Assembly (NCBI RefSeq): GCF_003073135.1
Contig: NZ_PGDQ01000009.1
Coordinates: 124,001 to 188,000, forward strand
DNA: 64,000 nucleotides
Source: Euzebya rosea
GTDB taxonomy: Bacteria > Actinomycetota > Nitriliruptoria > Euzebyales > Euzebyaceae
Direction of reading: 5' to 3'
Shown: positions 24,476 to 32,896 of the stretch, piece after piece
How the letters are laid out: every line of letters starts with the position of its first letter
How positions within the stretch are numbered: the first letter of the stretch is position 1
The notes under the pieces: generated by a model
What the model was told of the DNA's origin: nothing
Seen by the model: only the letters and a program-made list of their open reading frames with translations
Databases searched by the model: none
Made by a program: the position numbers and the translations under genes

Positions 24476-25000
24476 ATGCACCGTCCCACCACCACCCGTG
24501 CCGCTGTCGTGCTGCTGCTCGCCGTCGTCACCTCCGCGTGCTCGTTCAGCTTCTCCATCGGGGGGCTGGACTACGAGGCGCTCGAGGAGGGCATCGCCGA
24601 GGAGCTGAACGCCAGCTACGCCTCGATCGGCCGCAGCGTGGAAGGGGTCGACTGTCCCGAACCGGACGAGGACCCCGGCGTCGGTGACCAGCTCGTGTGC
24701 ACCGCCACCCTGGAGGGCCAGGCCGTCCGGGTTCAGGCCACGGTCGAGGACGAGGACTTCAACGTCACCTTCAACACCCTCGACGTGGTCTACGAGCTGA
24801 CCGACACCGCCGAGCTGCTGGCGGCCGACATCTCCGAGGCCATCGGCGTGCCGGTCAACCTCAACTGCGGTCAGGGCATCACCGTCGTGCCCATCGGTGA
24901 CGGCTTCCAGTGCTCGGCGACCGACGCCGGCGGGGGCACGGCCACGATCCAGGTGACCGCCAACGACATCGAGGACACCTCCTGGGAGATCCTGGAGTAG
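24476..25000 (+). CDS. DUF4333-type lipoprotein with two cysteine pairs
   Basis: A 174-residue predicted lipoprotein: signal peptide with lipobox VTSAC (Cys22), then two repeats of a DUF4333-like module, each with a cysteine pair 15 residues apart (C60/C75 and C131/C146; motifs GVDCPEP...QLVCTATL and NLNCGQG...FQCSATD). DUF4333 proteins are extracytoplasmic and of unknown role, common in actinobacteria. The paired cysteines suggest two disulfides. It lies 100 nt downstream of the thioredoxin-like selenoprotein gene, so it could be a substrate or partner of that enzyme, which is inference. ATG chosen by the signal peptide. Confidence 0.82.
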   Translation: MHRPTTTRAAVVLLLAVVTSACSFSFSIGGLDYEALEEGIAEELNASYASIGRSVEGVDCPEPDEDPGVGDQLVCTATLEGQAVRVQATVEDEDFNVTFNTLDVVYELTDTAELLAADISEAIGVPVNLNCGQGITVVPIGDGFQCSATDAGGGTATIQVTANDIEDTSWEILE

Positions 25001-25057
25001 TCGGGCCGTCCTCCCCGGCCGGTGTTGCGGGGTGTACGGGGCCCCGAACGGGGGACA

Positions 25058-26500
25058 ATGGCCGTCACCATGGCTGACTCCTCCCTTCCCCTCGGCGGAC
25101 GCGTCAAGCGCGCTGCCTCCCTCGCCAAGCTCGGTGCGAAGGCCGGTTCCGGGTTGGTCGGGGCCCGTCGAGCCGCCCGTCGCGGCGACACCGCCGCGGT
25201 CGAGGCCGGTCACGAGCAGGTCGCCGATGCCGTCTTCGAGACCCTCGGATCGATGAAGGGCGCGGCCATGAAGCTCGGCCAGATGCTGGCCTTCGTGGAC
25301 CTCGACATCGACGACGCGACCGGCGACATCTACCGCAGCAGGCTCAACGGGCTGCTCGACAGCGCGCCGGCGACCGACACCGCCGCCATCGAGGCGGCCA
25401 TCGCGGAGCAGTACGGCGCCCCGGCCACCGACGTCTTCGCCCGGTGGGACAGGGACCCCATCGCTGTGGCCTCCATCGGCCAGGTCCACCGGGCACAGCT
25501 GCCCGACGGCACCGAGGTCGCCGTCAAGGTCCAGCACCCGGGCATCGCCGAGGCCGTGCAGGCCGACATGGGCAACCTGTCGGCGCTGCGACCCGTGCTG
25601 TCGATGACGCACCCCAACCTTGACACCGGCCCGCTGATCGACGAGGTGCGCGAGCGCATCCGCGACGAGCTGGACTACCAGAAGGAGGGGGCCTACCAGC
25701 AGGCGTTCCACGACCGGTTCGACGGCCACCCCGCCATCGCCGTCCCGCGTGTGTTCCACGAATGGTGTCGGCCGCGGGTGCTGGTCACCGAGTACGTCGC
25801 GGGCCGCCGCTTCGATCAGATCCTCGACGCGCCCCAGGACGAACGAGACCGGTACGGCGAGGCGATCTTCCGCTTCGTCTTCTCCTCCCTGTACCGCTTC
25901 CGGATCTTCAACGCCGACCCGCACCCGGGGAACTTCATCTTCCCGCTGGACCCGGGTGGTCCGGTCACGTTCATCGACTACGGATCGGCACGGACCTTCT
26001 CCTCCGACGTCCGTCGCAAGCTGCGGGCGCTGCACCTGGCCGTCGCCGCCGACGACGAGGGCGACCCCACCGGGGCCACGGCCCTGCAGCACGCCATGCT
26101 CGACGCCGGCCTGCTGCCCAAGGACCACCAGGACATCGATTTCGACGTCGTGCGTCGATGGTTCGCCCTGGCCTACGAACCACTTGCCGGCGACCGCGAG
26201 TGGACCTACTCCACGGAGTACGCCCGACGGCTGATCGGGGCGTCCACCGACCCCTCTCGAGGCATGGAGGCAACCCTCCGCAAGCTGACGATGCCGGCGG
26301 AGTACATCCTGCTCAACCGCATTCAGTTCGGGGTGAACAGCCTCCTGGCACGCCTGCGGCCGACGGCCAACTGGAACCGGATCATGCACGAGATCGCCGA
26401 GGGGAGCGCCCCCACCACGGCCATGGGGCACGAGGAGCAGGCGTGGCTCGGTCGCGTCGGGGAGCTGATCGACCCGGTGGCCCGACCCACCGCGGCCTGA
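25058..26500 (+). CDS. ABC1/AarF/UbiB-family protein kinase-like protein
   Basis: A 480-residue atypical kinase-fold protein. The family-specific KxGQ motif is in AAMKLGQMLAF, the Ala-rich nucleotide loop in VASIGQVHRAQL, the catalytic Lys in EVAVKVQHPG, and the catalytic and metal loops in NADPHPGNF and FIDYGSA. Members act in ubiquinone or other isoprenoid-lipid metabolism; in actinobacteria the substrate is not settled. ATG 25058 is the first candidate; ATG 25070 (MADSSLPLGGRVKR) is an equally possible start. Transcribed alone or with the DUF4333 gene. Confidence 0.9.
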   Translation: MAVTMADSSLPLGGRVKRAASLAKLGAKAGSGLVGARRAARRGDTAAVEAGHEQVADAVFETLGSMKGAAMKLGQMLAFVDLDIDDATGDIYRSRLNGLLDSAPATDTAAIEAAIAEQYGAPATDVFARWDRDPIAVASIGQVHRAQLPDGTEVAVKVQHPGIAEAVQADMGNLSALRPVLSMTHPNLDTGPLIDEVRERIRDELDYQKEGAYQQAFHDRFDGHPAIAVPRVFHEWCRPRVLVTEYVAGRRFDQILDAPQDERDRYGEAIFRFVFSSLYRFRIFNADPHPGNFIFPLDPGGPVTFIDYGSARTFSSDVRRKLRALHLAVAADDEGDPTGATALQHAMLDAGLLPKDHQDIDFDVVRRWFALAYEPLAGDREWTYSTEYARRLIGASTDPSRGMEATLRKLTMPAEYILLNRIQFGVNSLLARLRPTANWNRIMHEIAEGSAPTTAMGHEEQAWLGRVGELIDPVARPTAA

Positions 26501-26531
26501 GGCGGACGATGACCCGTTAGGCTGCACGGCC

Positions 26532-27188
26532 ATGGAGCTCAGCCCGCCGGCCCAGCGCGTCCTCGGGGCGCTCATCGAGAAGGAGCTGGCCACTCCCAAC
26601 GGATACCCGCTGTCGCTGAACGCCCTGCGCAACGCGACCAACCAGTCGACCAACCGTGACCCGGTCACCGACTACGACGAGCCGGTGCTGCGCGAGGCCC
26701 TCACCGAGCTGTCCGGTGGCGACCTGGTCGTCACCCGGTACGCCCACGGGTCCAACACGCCCAAGTACGCCCACACCCTCGGCGACCACCTCGAGCTGGA
26801 CACCGACGGGGTGGCGTTGCTGGCGGTCCTGATGCTGCGTGGCCCGCAGACGATCGGCGAGCTGCGGACCCGAACCGAGCGGCTGCACCGGTTCCCGGAG
26901 CTTTCGGACGTGCACGAGGCGCTGGAGCGCCTGCGGACCCACCCGTTCGGGGCGCTCGTGGCCGAGGTGCCGCGCCAGCCCGGTCAGAAGGAGGGCCGTT
27001 GGTGCCATCTGCTCGGCGGGGAGGCGGCACCCACGACCACCACCTCCGGAACACCCGCGGCGACGGCTTCGGTGCCGGCGGACGACGGCCGTGTCGCCGC
27101 GCTGCAGCAGGAGGTTGCCGAGCTGCGCGACGACGTGGAGACCCTCCAGCTGGAGCTCGAGCGCCTGCGACGCTTCGTCGGCGCCTGA
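26532..27188 (+). CDS. YceH/UPF0502 (DUF480) family protein
   Basis: A 218-residue protein with two winged-helix repeats characteristic of YceH: ELSPPAQRVLGALIEKELA, LNALRNATNQSTNRDPV and LLAVLMLRGPQTIGELR. The C-terminus is a short coiled coil (VAALQQEVAELRDDVETLQ). The family is widespread and its role is unclear; DNA binding is likely from the fold. ATG 26532 is preceded by TAGGCT 8 nt upstream, indicating a leaderless transcript. Convergent with the hydrolase gene. Confidence 0.92.
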   Translation: MELSPPAQRVLGALIEKELATPNGYPLSLNALRNATNQSTNRDPVTDYDEPVLREALTELSGGDLVVTRYAHGSNTPKYAHTLGDHLELDTDGVALLAVLMLRGPQTIGELRTRTERLHRFPELSDVHEALERLRTHPFGALVAEVPRQPGQKEGRWCHLLGGEAAPTTTTSGTPAATASVPADDGRVAALQQEVAELRDDVETLQLELERLRRFVGA

Positions 27189-27198
27189 CCGGTCCGGG

Positions 27199-28332
27199 TT
27201 ACAGGCCCTCGAGGAAGCGTGTCACCGCGGTGGTGTAGCGGTCGGCGTCGGCGTTGAAGCCCTCGACGTGCCCTGCGGTCGGGAGGCGTTCGTAGGTCAT
27301 GGCCCGTGTGCGGGCGGCGGCCAGGCGGTCGCTGGGCCCCACCGGGACGAAGTCGTCGCCGGGACCGTGGAACAGCAGCAGCGGCACGTCGCTGCCGGCG
27401 AACGTGTCGACGTGCTCGACATCGGCGACGTCGAAGTCGGCCTGCAGGCGGGCCACCTGCTGGGTGCCGAACAGGATCGGCGGGACGATCGGGCCGGGGA
27501 TGTTGCGGCGTCGCGCCTGCAGGACCAACGTCTCGGGCAACGACAGCAGCGGGGAGTCCAGGACGATCCCGGCGATGTGGTCGGGGCCGCGTTCCCTCAG
27601 GAGGTAGCCGATCAGCGAGCCGCCCTGGGAGAACCCGACCAGGACGATGTCGCGAGCGCCCCTCGCCCGCGCCCAGTCGACCGCTGCGGCGAGGTCCGGC
27701 CACTCGCTCGCGCCGTACCTGCCGGTGCCGTCGGCGGCCGGAGGGCCGCCGGCGAAGTCGTTGCGGTGGGTGATCGCCAGCGTATGCAGGCCGTGTGCGA
27801 CGAGGGTGGGCAGGATCCGCAGCGACTCCTCCCGTGTCCCCGTGCGACCGTGCACGACGATCGCCCAGCGGTCGCCCTCGCCGGGCAGCAGCCACGCCGG
27901 TGCGTCCCCTCGCTCGGTGGGGACCACGACGTCCTCGAAGGACAACCCGACCCGTGAGGGCGGGCCGTGCCAGATGTACTCGTCGAACCGTGCGGGCTGG
28001 GTCACCCCCGTGGCGGGGTCTCCCTCGTCGATGGCGAGGACCGTCCGGACCACGGTGCCATCGCCGTCACAGGTGCCCTCGACCGGCCCGCCGATGCGGA
28101 CGTAGCCGTCGGGAAGCAGCAGGCCGATGTGCTCCAGGCACGCCCGACGTTCTGCGGGCAGCCGGACCGTGCCGTCGTCGGCAAGGGTCGCGGTGGTGTC
28201 CAGCGTTCGGTCGCGTGCGGACGCCGGCAGCAGCTGGCCGGTGTAGACGAACCCGCCGCCGACGACGAGCGCGGTCGCCAGGGCCCCGAAGGTGCTGCCC
28301 AGGCCCACCCACAGGCGGCCGGTCCCCGTCAC
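27199..28332 (-). CDS. Alpha/beta hydrolase, membrane-anchored or secreted
   Basis: A 377-residue alpha/beta hydrolase. An N-terminal hydrophobic segment (GSTFGALATALVVGGGFVY) is a likely signal anchor. Catalytic triad candidates are the nucleophile Ser in LVGFSQGGSL, the Asp in GPGDDFVPV and the His in AGHVEGF; the oxyanion region is VVHGRTGTREES. Substrate is unknown; family resemblance is to dienelactone hydrolase/BEM46-like serine hydrolases. GTG 28332 overlaps the stop of the globin gene by 4 nt (GTGA), so the longer upstream frame is a shadow. Confidence 0.87.
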   Translation of the reverse strand: MTGTGRLWVGLGSTFGALATALVVGGGFVYTGQLLPASARDRTLDTTATLADDGTVRLPAERRACLEHIGLLLPDGYVRIGGPVEGTCDGDGTVVRTVLAIDEGDPATGVTQPARFDEYIWHGPPSRVGLSFEDVVVPTERGDAPAWLLPGEGDRWAIVVHGRTGTREESLRILPTLVAHGLHTLAITHRNDFAGGPPAADGTGRYGASEWPDLAAAVDWARARGARDIVLVGFSQGGSLIGYLLRERGPDHIAGIVLDSPLLSLPETLVLQARRRNIPGPIVPPILFGTQQVARLQADFDVADVEHVDTFAGSDVPLLLFHGPGDDFVPVGPSDRLAAARTRAMTYERLPTAGHVEGFNADADRYTTAVTRFLEGL

Positions 28333-28847
28333 GCGGGCTCGGGCACGTTGCGCATGAAGTGGGCGGCGCGCTCGACGTAGGCCCACAGCTCCACGGTCAC
28401 CTCGGGCGCGGGCTGCACGTCGCGGATGGCCCTGCGGAAGCAGTCCAGCCACGCCTCGATCTGGACCGAGCCGACGGGGAAGGGGGCATGGCGCATGCGC
28501 AGCCGCGGGTGGCCACGTTGCTCGGAGTAGGTCGTCGGCCCGCCCCAGTACTGGATGAAGAACAGCCGCAGGCGTTCCTCGGCAGGGCCGAGGTCGGCGT
28601 CGGGATAGAGGGGGCGCAGCACCTCGTCGTCGGCGACGTGCCGGTAGAACGCGGCGATCAGCTCGGTGAAGAAGGCCTCGCCGCCGACCCGGTCGTACAG
28701 CGACGCGGCGGGATCGGCGGGGGTCTCCGACAGGGCGGGCTGGACCGTCGGCACATCCGCCCGTGGCAGGGACCGTGCGGTGTCGGTGGCCGCGGTGGGC
28801 GTGGGCAAACGGGCGGGGTCGGACTGAGACCGGTCGGCGTCGCTCAT
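28329..28847 (-). CDS. Truncated haemoglobin, group II-like
   Basis: A 172-residue protein. After a Pro/Ala/Thr-rich N-terminal extension of about 55 residues comes a 2/2 globin: LYDRVGGEAFFTELIAAFY, VADDEVLRPLYPD, FFIQYWGGPTTYSEQRGHPRLRM and the distal region. The proximal His is in GHPRLRMRH. Group II globins bind O2 or NO and serve in detoxification or oxygen handling. ATG 28847 gives MSDADRSQSD; the longer frame upstream overlaps the divergent small membrane protein gene. Translationally coupled to the downstream hydrolase. Confidence 0.92.
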   Translation of the reverse strand: MSDADRSQSDPARLPTPTAATDTARSLPRADVPTVQPALSETPADPAASLYDRVGGEAFFTELIAAFYRHVADDEVLRPLYPDADLGPAEERLRLFFIQYWGGPTTYSEQRGHPRLRMRHAPFPVGSVQIEAWLDCFRRAIRDVQPAPEVTVELWAYVERAAHFMRNVPEPA

Positions 28848-28860
28848 AGACTCCCAGCCT

Positions 28861-29043
28861 ATGGGTGCGATCGTGTTGATGGCCGGCGTGTTGATGCTCG
28901 TCCTCGGAGCTGCAGGGCTCCTCGGGACCGGTGGCGCGTCGTTCTCGCGCATGCGGACGGCGAGGACGCCGAAGACGCACTACGGCCAGCTGGTGGCCGG
29001 CGTCCTCCTGACCACGTCGGGCCTGGCGCTGATCCTGAGCTGA
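28861..29043 (+). CDS. Small two-helix membrane protein
   Basis: A 60-residue protein with two hydrophobic segments (IVLMAGVLMLVLGAAGLLG and LVAGVLLTTSGLALIL) joined by a basic loop (RMRTARTPKTH). It is divergent from the globin gene. TAGACT at 28847-28852 lies 8 nt before the ATG, consistent with a leaderless transcript. No family recognised; the loop would face the cytoplasm by the positive-inside rule. Confidence 0.7.
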   Translation: MGAIVLMAGVLMLVLGAAGLLGTGGASFSRMRTARTPKTHYGQLVAGVLLTTSGLALILS

Positions 29044-29071
29044 AGACCGCTCGGAAGGCGGTCGGGATCAG
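29029..29071. terminator. Bidirectional hairpin between convergent genes
   Basis: Outer arms CTGATCC (29029-29035) and GGATCAG (29065-29071) enclose a perfect inner stem GACCGC/GCGGTC (29045-29050, 29058-29063) with a TCGGAAG loop. It covers both stop codons of the convergent genes. There is no T-run on either side, so it may be a weak or Rho-assisted terminator. Confidence 0.4.
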
Positions 29072-29934
29072 GTGCGGTCGGGCGCATGCGCCTCGAGGTG
29101 CTCGACCAGCTGACGAGGATCCTCGAGCACGGTGATGCCCAGCGGCTCCGCGATCGCAAGGTCGACGCCCTGCCCGCCCATGATGAGCTGACGTCCCTCG
29201 CAGGCGTCGGCGAGCGCCCGGTACTCCTCGGGATCCATGGACTTGGCGACGGAGACGCAGACGACGTCCGCGGGCACGATGTCGAGGAACAGCTTCAGGT
29301 CCTCGATCGGTACGTCGGTACCGAGGTGGTGCACCTCCCATCCGGCGGCGCGGAGGAAGTCGGCGATCATCGCCGTGGCCACCCCGTGGGCCTCGCCCGG
29401 CGCGGTGACGGTGGCCGCCACGCCCCGTCTGGGGCCCCGGCGTTCGAAGTGCTCCGACAGCCGGCTCATGATGCCGCTGGTGATGGCCGTGGCGCGGTGC
29501 TCGACCGCGACGCTGATCGCCCCGACCTCCCACATGTCACCGATGCGGTGCAGGGCCGGGGTCAGCACCTGCGTGTACAGGTCGCCGACGCTCAGTCCGT
29601 CCCTGACCAGCTCGCGGACGGTTGCGTTGGCCTCGCTGGCCTCGCCGTTGACCAGCTGCTGGAGCAGGCGGTCGACGTGGACCTGCCGCTCGCGGACGGT
29701 GTCGTCGTCCCGCTCGACCGGTCCGTCCGTGCCCTCGTCGCGTGCACGGCGACAGGCGTCGAGGTCGTCGCGGCGAACACGGAGCCGTCCACCGTCCTTG
29801 ATCGCCGGAAGGTCACCCTGCCGGACCCACCGGTAGGCCGTCATGTAGTGGACGTCGAGCGCCTCCGCTGCTTCCTGGAGGGTCAACAGGTCATCGTCTG
29901 CATGGGGTTGCGCCACGGAAGGGATCGTAACCAC
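29068..29934 (-). CDS. CarH/LitR-like B12-binding transcriptional regulator
   Basis: A 288-residue regulator. Residues 15-65 are a MerR/excisionase-type HTH (LTLQEAAEALDVHYMTAYRW). Residues 85-165 are a helical B12-cap domain and 170-285 a B12-binding Rossmann domain. The cap carries W135-x9-E145-H146 (WEVGAISVAVEH), the motif of light-sensing CarH proteins, and H183 (GEAHGVA) is placed as the lower axial cobalt ligand. In CarH, adenosylcobalamin makes a tetramer that represses DNA, and light disassembles it. Light dependence here is inference. GTG start; convergent with the small membrane protein gene. No carotenoid gene is next to it. Confidence 0.85.
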   Translation of the reverse strand: MVTIPSVAQPHADDDLLTLQEAAEALDVHYMTAYRWVRQGDLPAIKDGGRLRVRRDDLDACRRARDEGTDGPVERDDDTVRERQVHVDRLLQQLVNGEASEANATVRELVRDGLSVGDLYTQVLTPALHRIGDMWEVGAISVAVEHRATAITSGIMSRLSEHFERRGPRRGVAATVTAPGEAHGVATAMIADFLRAAGWEVHHLGTDVPIEDLKLFLDIVPADVVCVSVAKSMDPEEYRALADACEGRQLIMGGQGVDLAIAEPLGITVLEDPRQLVEHLEAHAPDRT

Positions 29935-29951
29935 GGCGGCGCCTGCCCGCT

Positions 29952-31514
29952 TCAGCCACAGGTGTGCGTCGGCAGGGGCGGGGGTTCGGTCGGTTCGGGA
30001 GACGGTGTCGGCACCGGGATCTCGGTGCAGCCGTAGAGCGTCGCGGCCAGCCCCAACACCACGAGGTCCTGCAGCCGCCGGGCGTTGGACAGCTGGGGCC
30101 CCTCCAGGTCGTTGCTCGTCACGCCGAACCAGAACGGCCGTCCGTCCGGACCGACGACCGCCCCGCTGATCGCCCGGACGTCACCGAGCGACCCGGTCTT
30201 TCCGCGGAGCCGCAGCTCGGCGATGGTGTCGACCAGCCGCCGTCGGAGGGTGCCGGACACCCCCGACACGGCCATGAGGTCCTGCCACGTGGCACCCACC
30301 GACGAGCTGGTCATCCGGTAGTTCAGGGTCACGAGCAGGGCGACCGGGATGCGGCTGTCGCGCGACAGGCCCGACCCGTCGGCCAGGGAGGTGCTGCTCC
30401 AGTCCAGCTCGAGCTCCTCGAGGACGGCGATGGCCTGGGCCGCCCCGTCGTCGAAGCTGCCGGCCCCCTCCACCCGACGACCGACAGCGCGGAACAGGAC
30501 GTCGGCGAGGTGGTTGTCGCTGCGCTGGACCATCGAGGTCAGCAACGTCACCAGCGGTGGGGACTGCAGCCGCCCGAGCTCGATGCTGCCGGGTGGGGTC
30601 GGCACGTCCGCCGCCCGCGCCCGACCGGTGATGACGACACCCCGCTCGACCAGCGCAGCCGCCAGCACCCTCGCCGCGTCGCCGACCGGGTCGGTGGAGG
30701 CCCGCGACCGCAGGGCGCCGGCGTCGGTGCGGTACAGCTCCAGCCCCTCGTCGACGGTCAGGCCGTCGATCGGGGTGGCGTCGAGGTCCTCGAGGTAGCG
30801 AGGCGGCCACCCCATCGCCAGCACGTCGCCGTCCAGGTAGCTGCCGTCCCCGACGACGTCGCCCTCGATGTGTCGCACGCCGGCAGCGACCAGCTGGTCC
30901 GCGAGCCCTGCGATGGGGGTGTGCGGACGTTCGGTGTCGACCTCTCCCTCGATCCAGTCCTGGCTGACCAGCGTCGGGTCGCCGCCCCCCGTCAGCACCA
31001 GGTCGCCGGCCAGCACGCCGTCGGGTCCCACCGGGACGTCGCTGGACACGGTGGTCGTGAAGGTGTGGTCCGGGCCGAACGCCGTCAGCGCGGCGGCCGC
31101 GGTGACGAGCTTGGCGGTGGAGGCCGGGATCAACGGCACGGTGCCCCCGGAGTCGAACACCACTCGCCCGTCGGCGTCCATCACGTAGACCCCGCTGGTC
31201 CCGGCGTCGCCGGCCCGGGCGATGGCGTCGACCATGGCGGCGGTGACCTGCTGGGCCACGGGATCACCCGGTGGGGCCAGCTCCACCGGGGCCGGCACGT
31301 CGACCAGGTCGACGGCGCCGGCCTTCGCGGCTGCGACGACGCGCCACTGCTTCGGCGGGTCGGGCTTCTCCAGGAACCCGGTCGTGGCGACCTGCGGCAG
31401 GGGGTCGCCGACGACGAACCGTGGCTGTGCGACCGACACGATGGCTGCCGCGATCAGGGCCAGCACCACCAGCGTCCCGAGTGCCGGGACGACCCGACGC
31501 GAACGGCGCGCCAC
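29952..31514 (-). CDS. dacB: D-alanyl-D-alanine carboxypeptidase/endopeptidase, PBP4 (DacB) type
   Basis: A 520-residue class C penicillin-binding protein. It has an N-terminal membrane anchor or signal (LGTLVVLALIAAAIVSV), then the catalytic SxxK in PASTAKLVTAAA, SxN in QRSDNHLAD and KTG in RGKTGSLGD. The large insertion between SxxK and SxN is typical of PBP4. It trims or cleaves peptidoglycan stem peptides outside the cytoplasmic membrane. GTG start at 31514 abuts the stop of the upstream methyltransferase gene (TAG-GTG), so the two form an operon. A C-terminal Pro-rich tail ends with Cys. Confidence 0.93.
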   Translation of the reverse strand: MARRSRRVVPALGTLVVLALIAAAIVSVAQPRFVVGDPLPQVATTGFLEKPDPPKQWRVVAAAKAGAVDLVDVPAPVELAPPGDPVAQQVTAAMVDAIARAGDAGTSGVYVMDADGRVVFDSGGTVPLIPASTAKLVTAAAALTAFGPDHTFTTTVSSDVPVGPDGVLAGDLVLTGGGDPTLVSQDWIEGEVDTERPHTPIAGLADQLVAAGVRHIEGDVVGDGSYLDGDVLAMGWPPRYLEDLDATPIDGLTVDEGLELYRTDAGALRSRASTDPVGDAARVLAAALVERGVVITGRARAADVPTPPGSIELGRLQSPPLVTLLTSMVQRSDNHLADVLFRAVGRRVEGAGSFDDGAAQAIAVLEELELDWSSTSLADGSGLSRDSRIPVALLVTLNYRMTSSSVGATWQDLMAVSGVSGTLRRRLVDTIAELRLRGKTGSLGDVRAISGAVVGPDGRPFWFGVTSNDLEGPQLSNARRLQDLVVLGLAATLYGCTEIPVPTPSPEPTEPPPLPTHTCG

Positions 31515-32801
31515 CTACGCGCCCTCCGCCCCGACCGGCGGGAGGAACGTGGCGACGGCCTCGACGTGGGCGGTGTGTCCGAAGACGTCCAGCCCGCGGA
31601 CCGCGACGAGCCGCATGCCCGCGGCGAGCAGGGCCTTGGTGTCCCGCGCCAGCGCGGCGGGATCACAGGCGACGTAGACCAGGCGGTCGGGACGGAGCGC
31701 GGCGAGCTCGCGGCACACGTCGGGACCGGCGCCCGAACGAGGGGGGTCCAGCACGACGACGTCGACGTCGGCCAGCTCGTCCATGACGTCGGCGACGTCC
31801 GCGGTCACGACGGTGACGTCCAGCTCCGACAGGTTGGCGCGTGCGTCGGTGGTCGCCTGTGGGCTGGACTCCACGAGGGTCACCCGGGCACCGGCACGGG
31901 CCAGGAAGGTGGAGAACAACCCGACGCCGCCGTACAGGTCCAGGACGTGCATCCCGGTCAGGTAGGGGGTGCCGGCCGGCGAGGCTGCGGCGACGACGAG
32001 GTCGACCAGCGCGGCGGCCGCGGCAGGGCCGGCCTGGAAGAACGCCCCTGCCGAGACGCGCAGGTCGACGTCGCGGACGCGCATCGTCACCGATCCGGGT
32101 TCGCGAAGGACCGCAGGTGCACCCGAGGACTGCAGGGCGACGCCGAAGCTGCCCTCGGGGGCGGCCGGCACGCCGCCGGTGCCCGGGTGGATCGTCAGCA
32201 GCCGACCGTCGGTGCCGGCCATCAGTGCCACCTCGTCGACGCCGTCCCAGCCGTCGCCCGCCTCGTCGCGAAGGCTCGCGGCGGCATCGGTCATCAGCAG
32301 GCACCGGTCCACCGGGTGCACCTCGTGGCTGCTGGCACGCCGGAACCCCAACGCCCCGTCGGGAGCCACGGCCATCCGCGCCCAGGCCCGGTACCCCTGC
32401 GGCCAGGCGTCGGGGACGGGCTCCACGACGATCTCCGGCGGGTCCTCGACACGGCCGATCCGGACCAGCTGCTCCCGCAGCACCCGGGCCTTCAGCTCCA
32501 GCTGGTGTGCCGGCGCCGCGTGCTGCAGCTGGCACCCGCCGCAGCGGTCGGGGCCGTAGTGGGGACAGGGCGGGCCCACGCGGTGGGGACTTGCCTGCAG
32601 CACCTCGACCAGCTCGGCCCGTGCCCACCGCTTCTTCCGCTCGGTGATGCGTGCAGTGACGGTCTCGCCGGGCAGGGCGTGGGCGACGAAGCAGGCCATG
32701 CCCTCGGGCAGGCGGCCGACGGCCTCGCCGCCATGGGCCCAGCCGTCCAGGGACAGGGTGACGAGGTCGCCGGCGGCGGTGCGGGGCTGGTCGGTGCTCA
32801 C
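31515..32801 (-). CDS. TrmA/RumA-family RNA (uracil-5-)-methyltransferase
   Basis: A 428-residue SAM-dependent enzyme. The N-terminal TRAM domain (VTLSLDGWAHGGEAVGR) is followed by a cysteine cluster of the 4Fe-4S type (PPCPHYGPDRCGGCQLQ). The Rossmann domain has VLDLYGGVGLFS, the catalytic VVLDPPRSG, and the nucleophile Cys in YVACDPAALARD. It probably methylates a specific uridine of rRNA (RlmD-like) or tRNA; the actual target cannot be read from sequence. ATG start; first gene of a pair with dacB. Confidence 0.92.
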   Translation of the reverse strand: MSTDQPRTAAGDLVTLSLDGWAHGGEAVGRLPEGMACFVAHALPGETVTARITERKKRWARAELVEVLQASPHRVGPPCPHYGPDRCGGCQLQHAAPAHQLELKARVLREQLVRIGRVEDPPEIVVEPVPDAWPQGYRAWARMAVAPDGALGFRRASSHEVHPVDRCLLMTDAAASLRDEAGDGWDGVDEVALMAGTDGRLLTIHPGTGGVPAAPEGSFGVALQSSGAPAVLREPGSVTMRVRDVDLRVSAGAFFQAGPAAAAALVDLVVAAASPAGTPYLTGMHVLDLYGGVGLFSTFLARAGARVTLVESSPQATTDARANLSELDVTVVTADVADVMDELADVDVVVLDPPRSGAGPDVCRELAALRPDRLVYVACDPAALARDTKALLAAGMRLVAVRGLDVFGHTAHVEAVATFLPPVGAEGA

Positions 32802-32896
32802 GCTGTCGGAGGGTATGACGCGACGATGCCCGTGGCCGCGTGGCGCCGTCAGGGGACATGCCGGCGAGGACCAGCGGCTGGGTTACCGTGCTGGCG

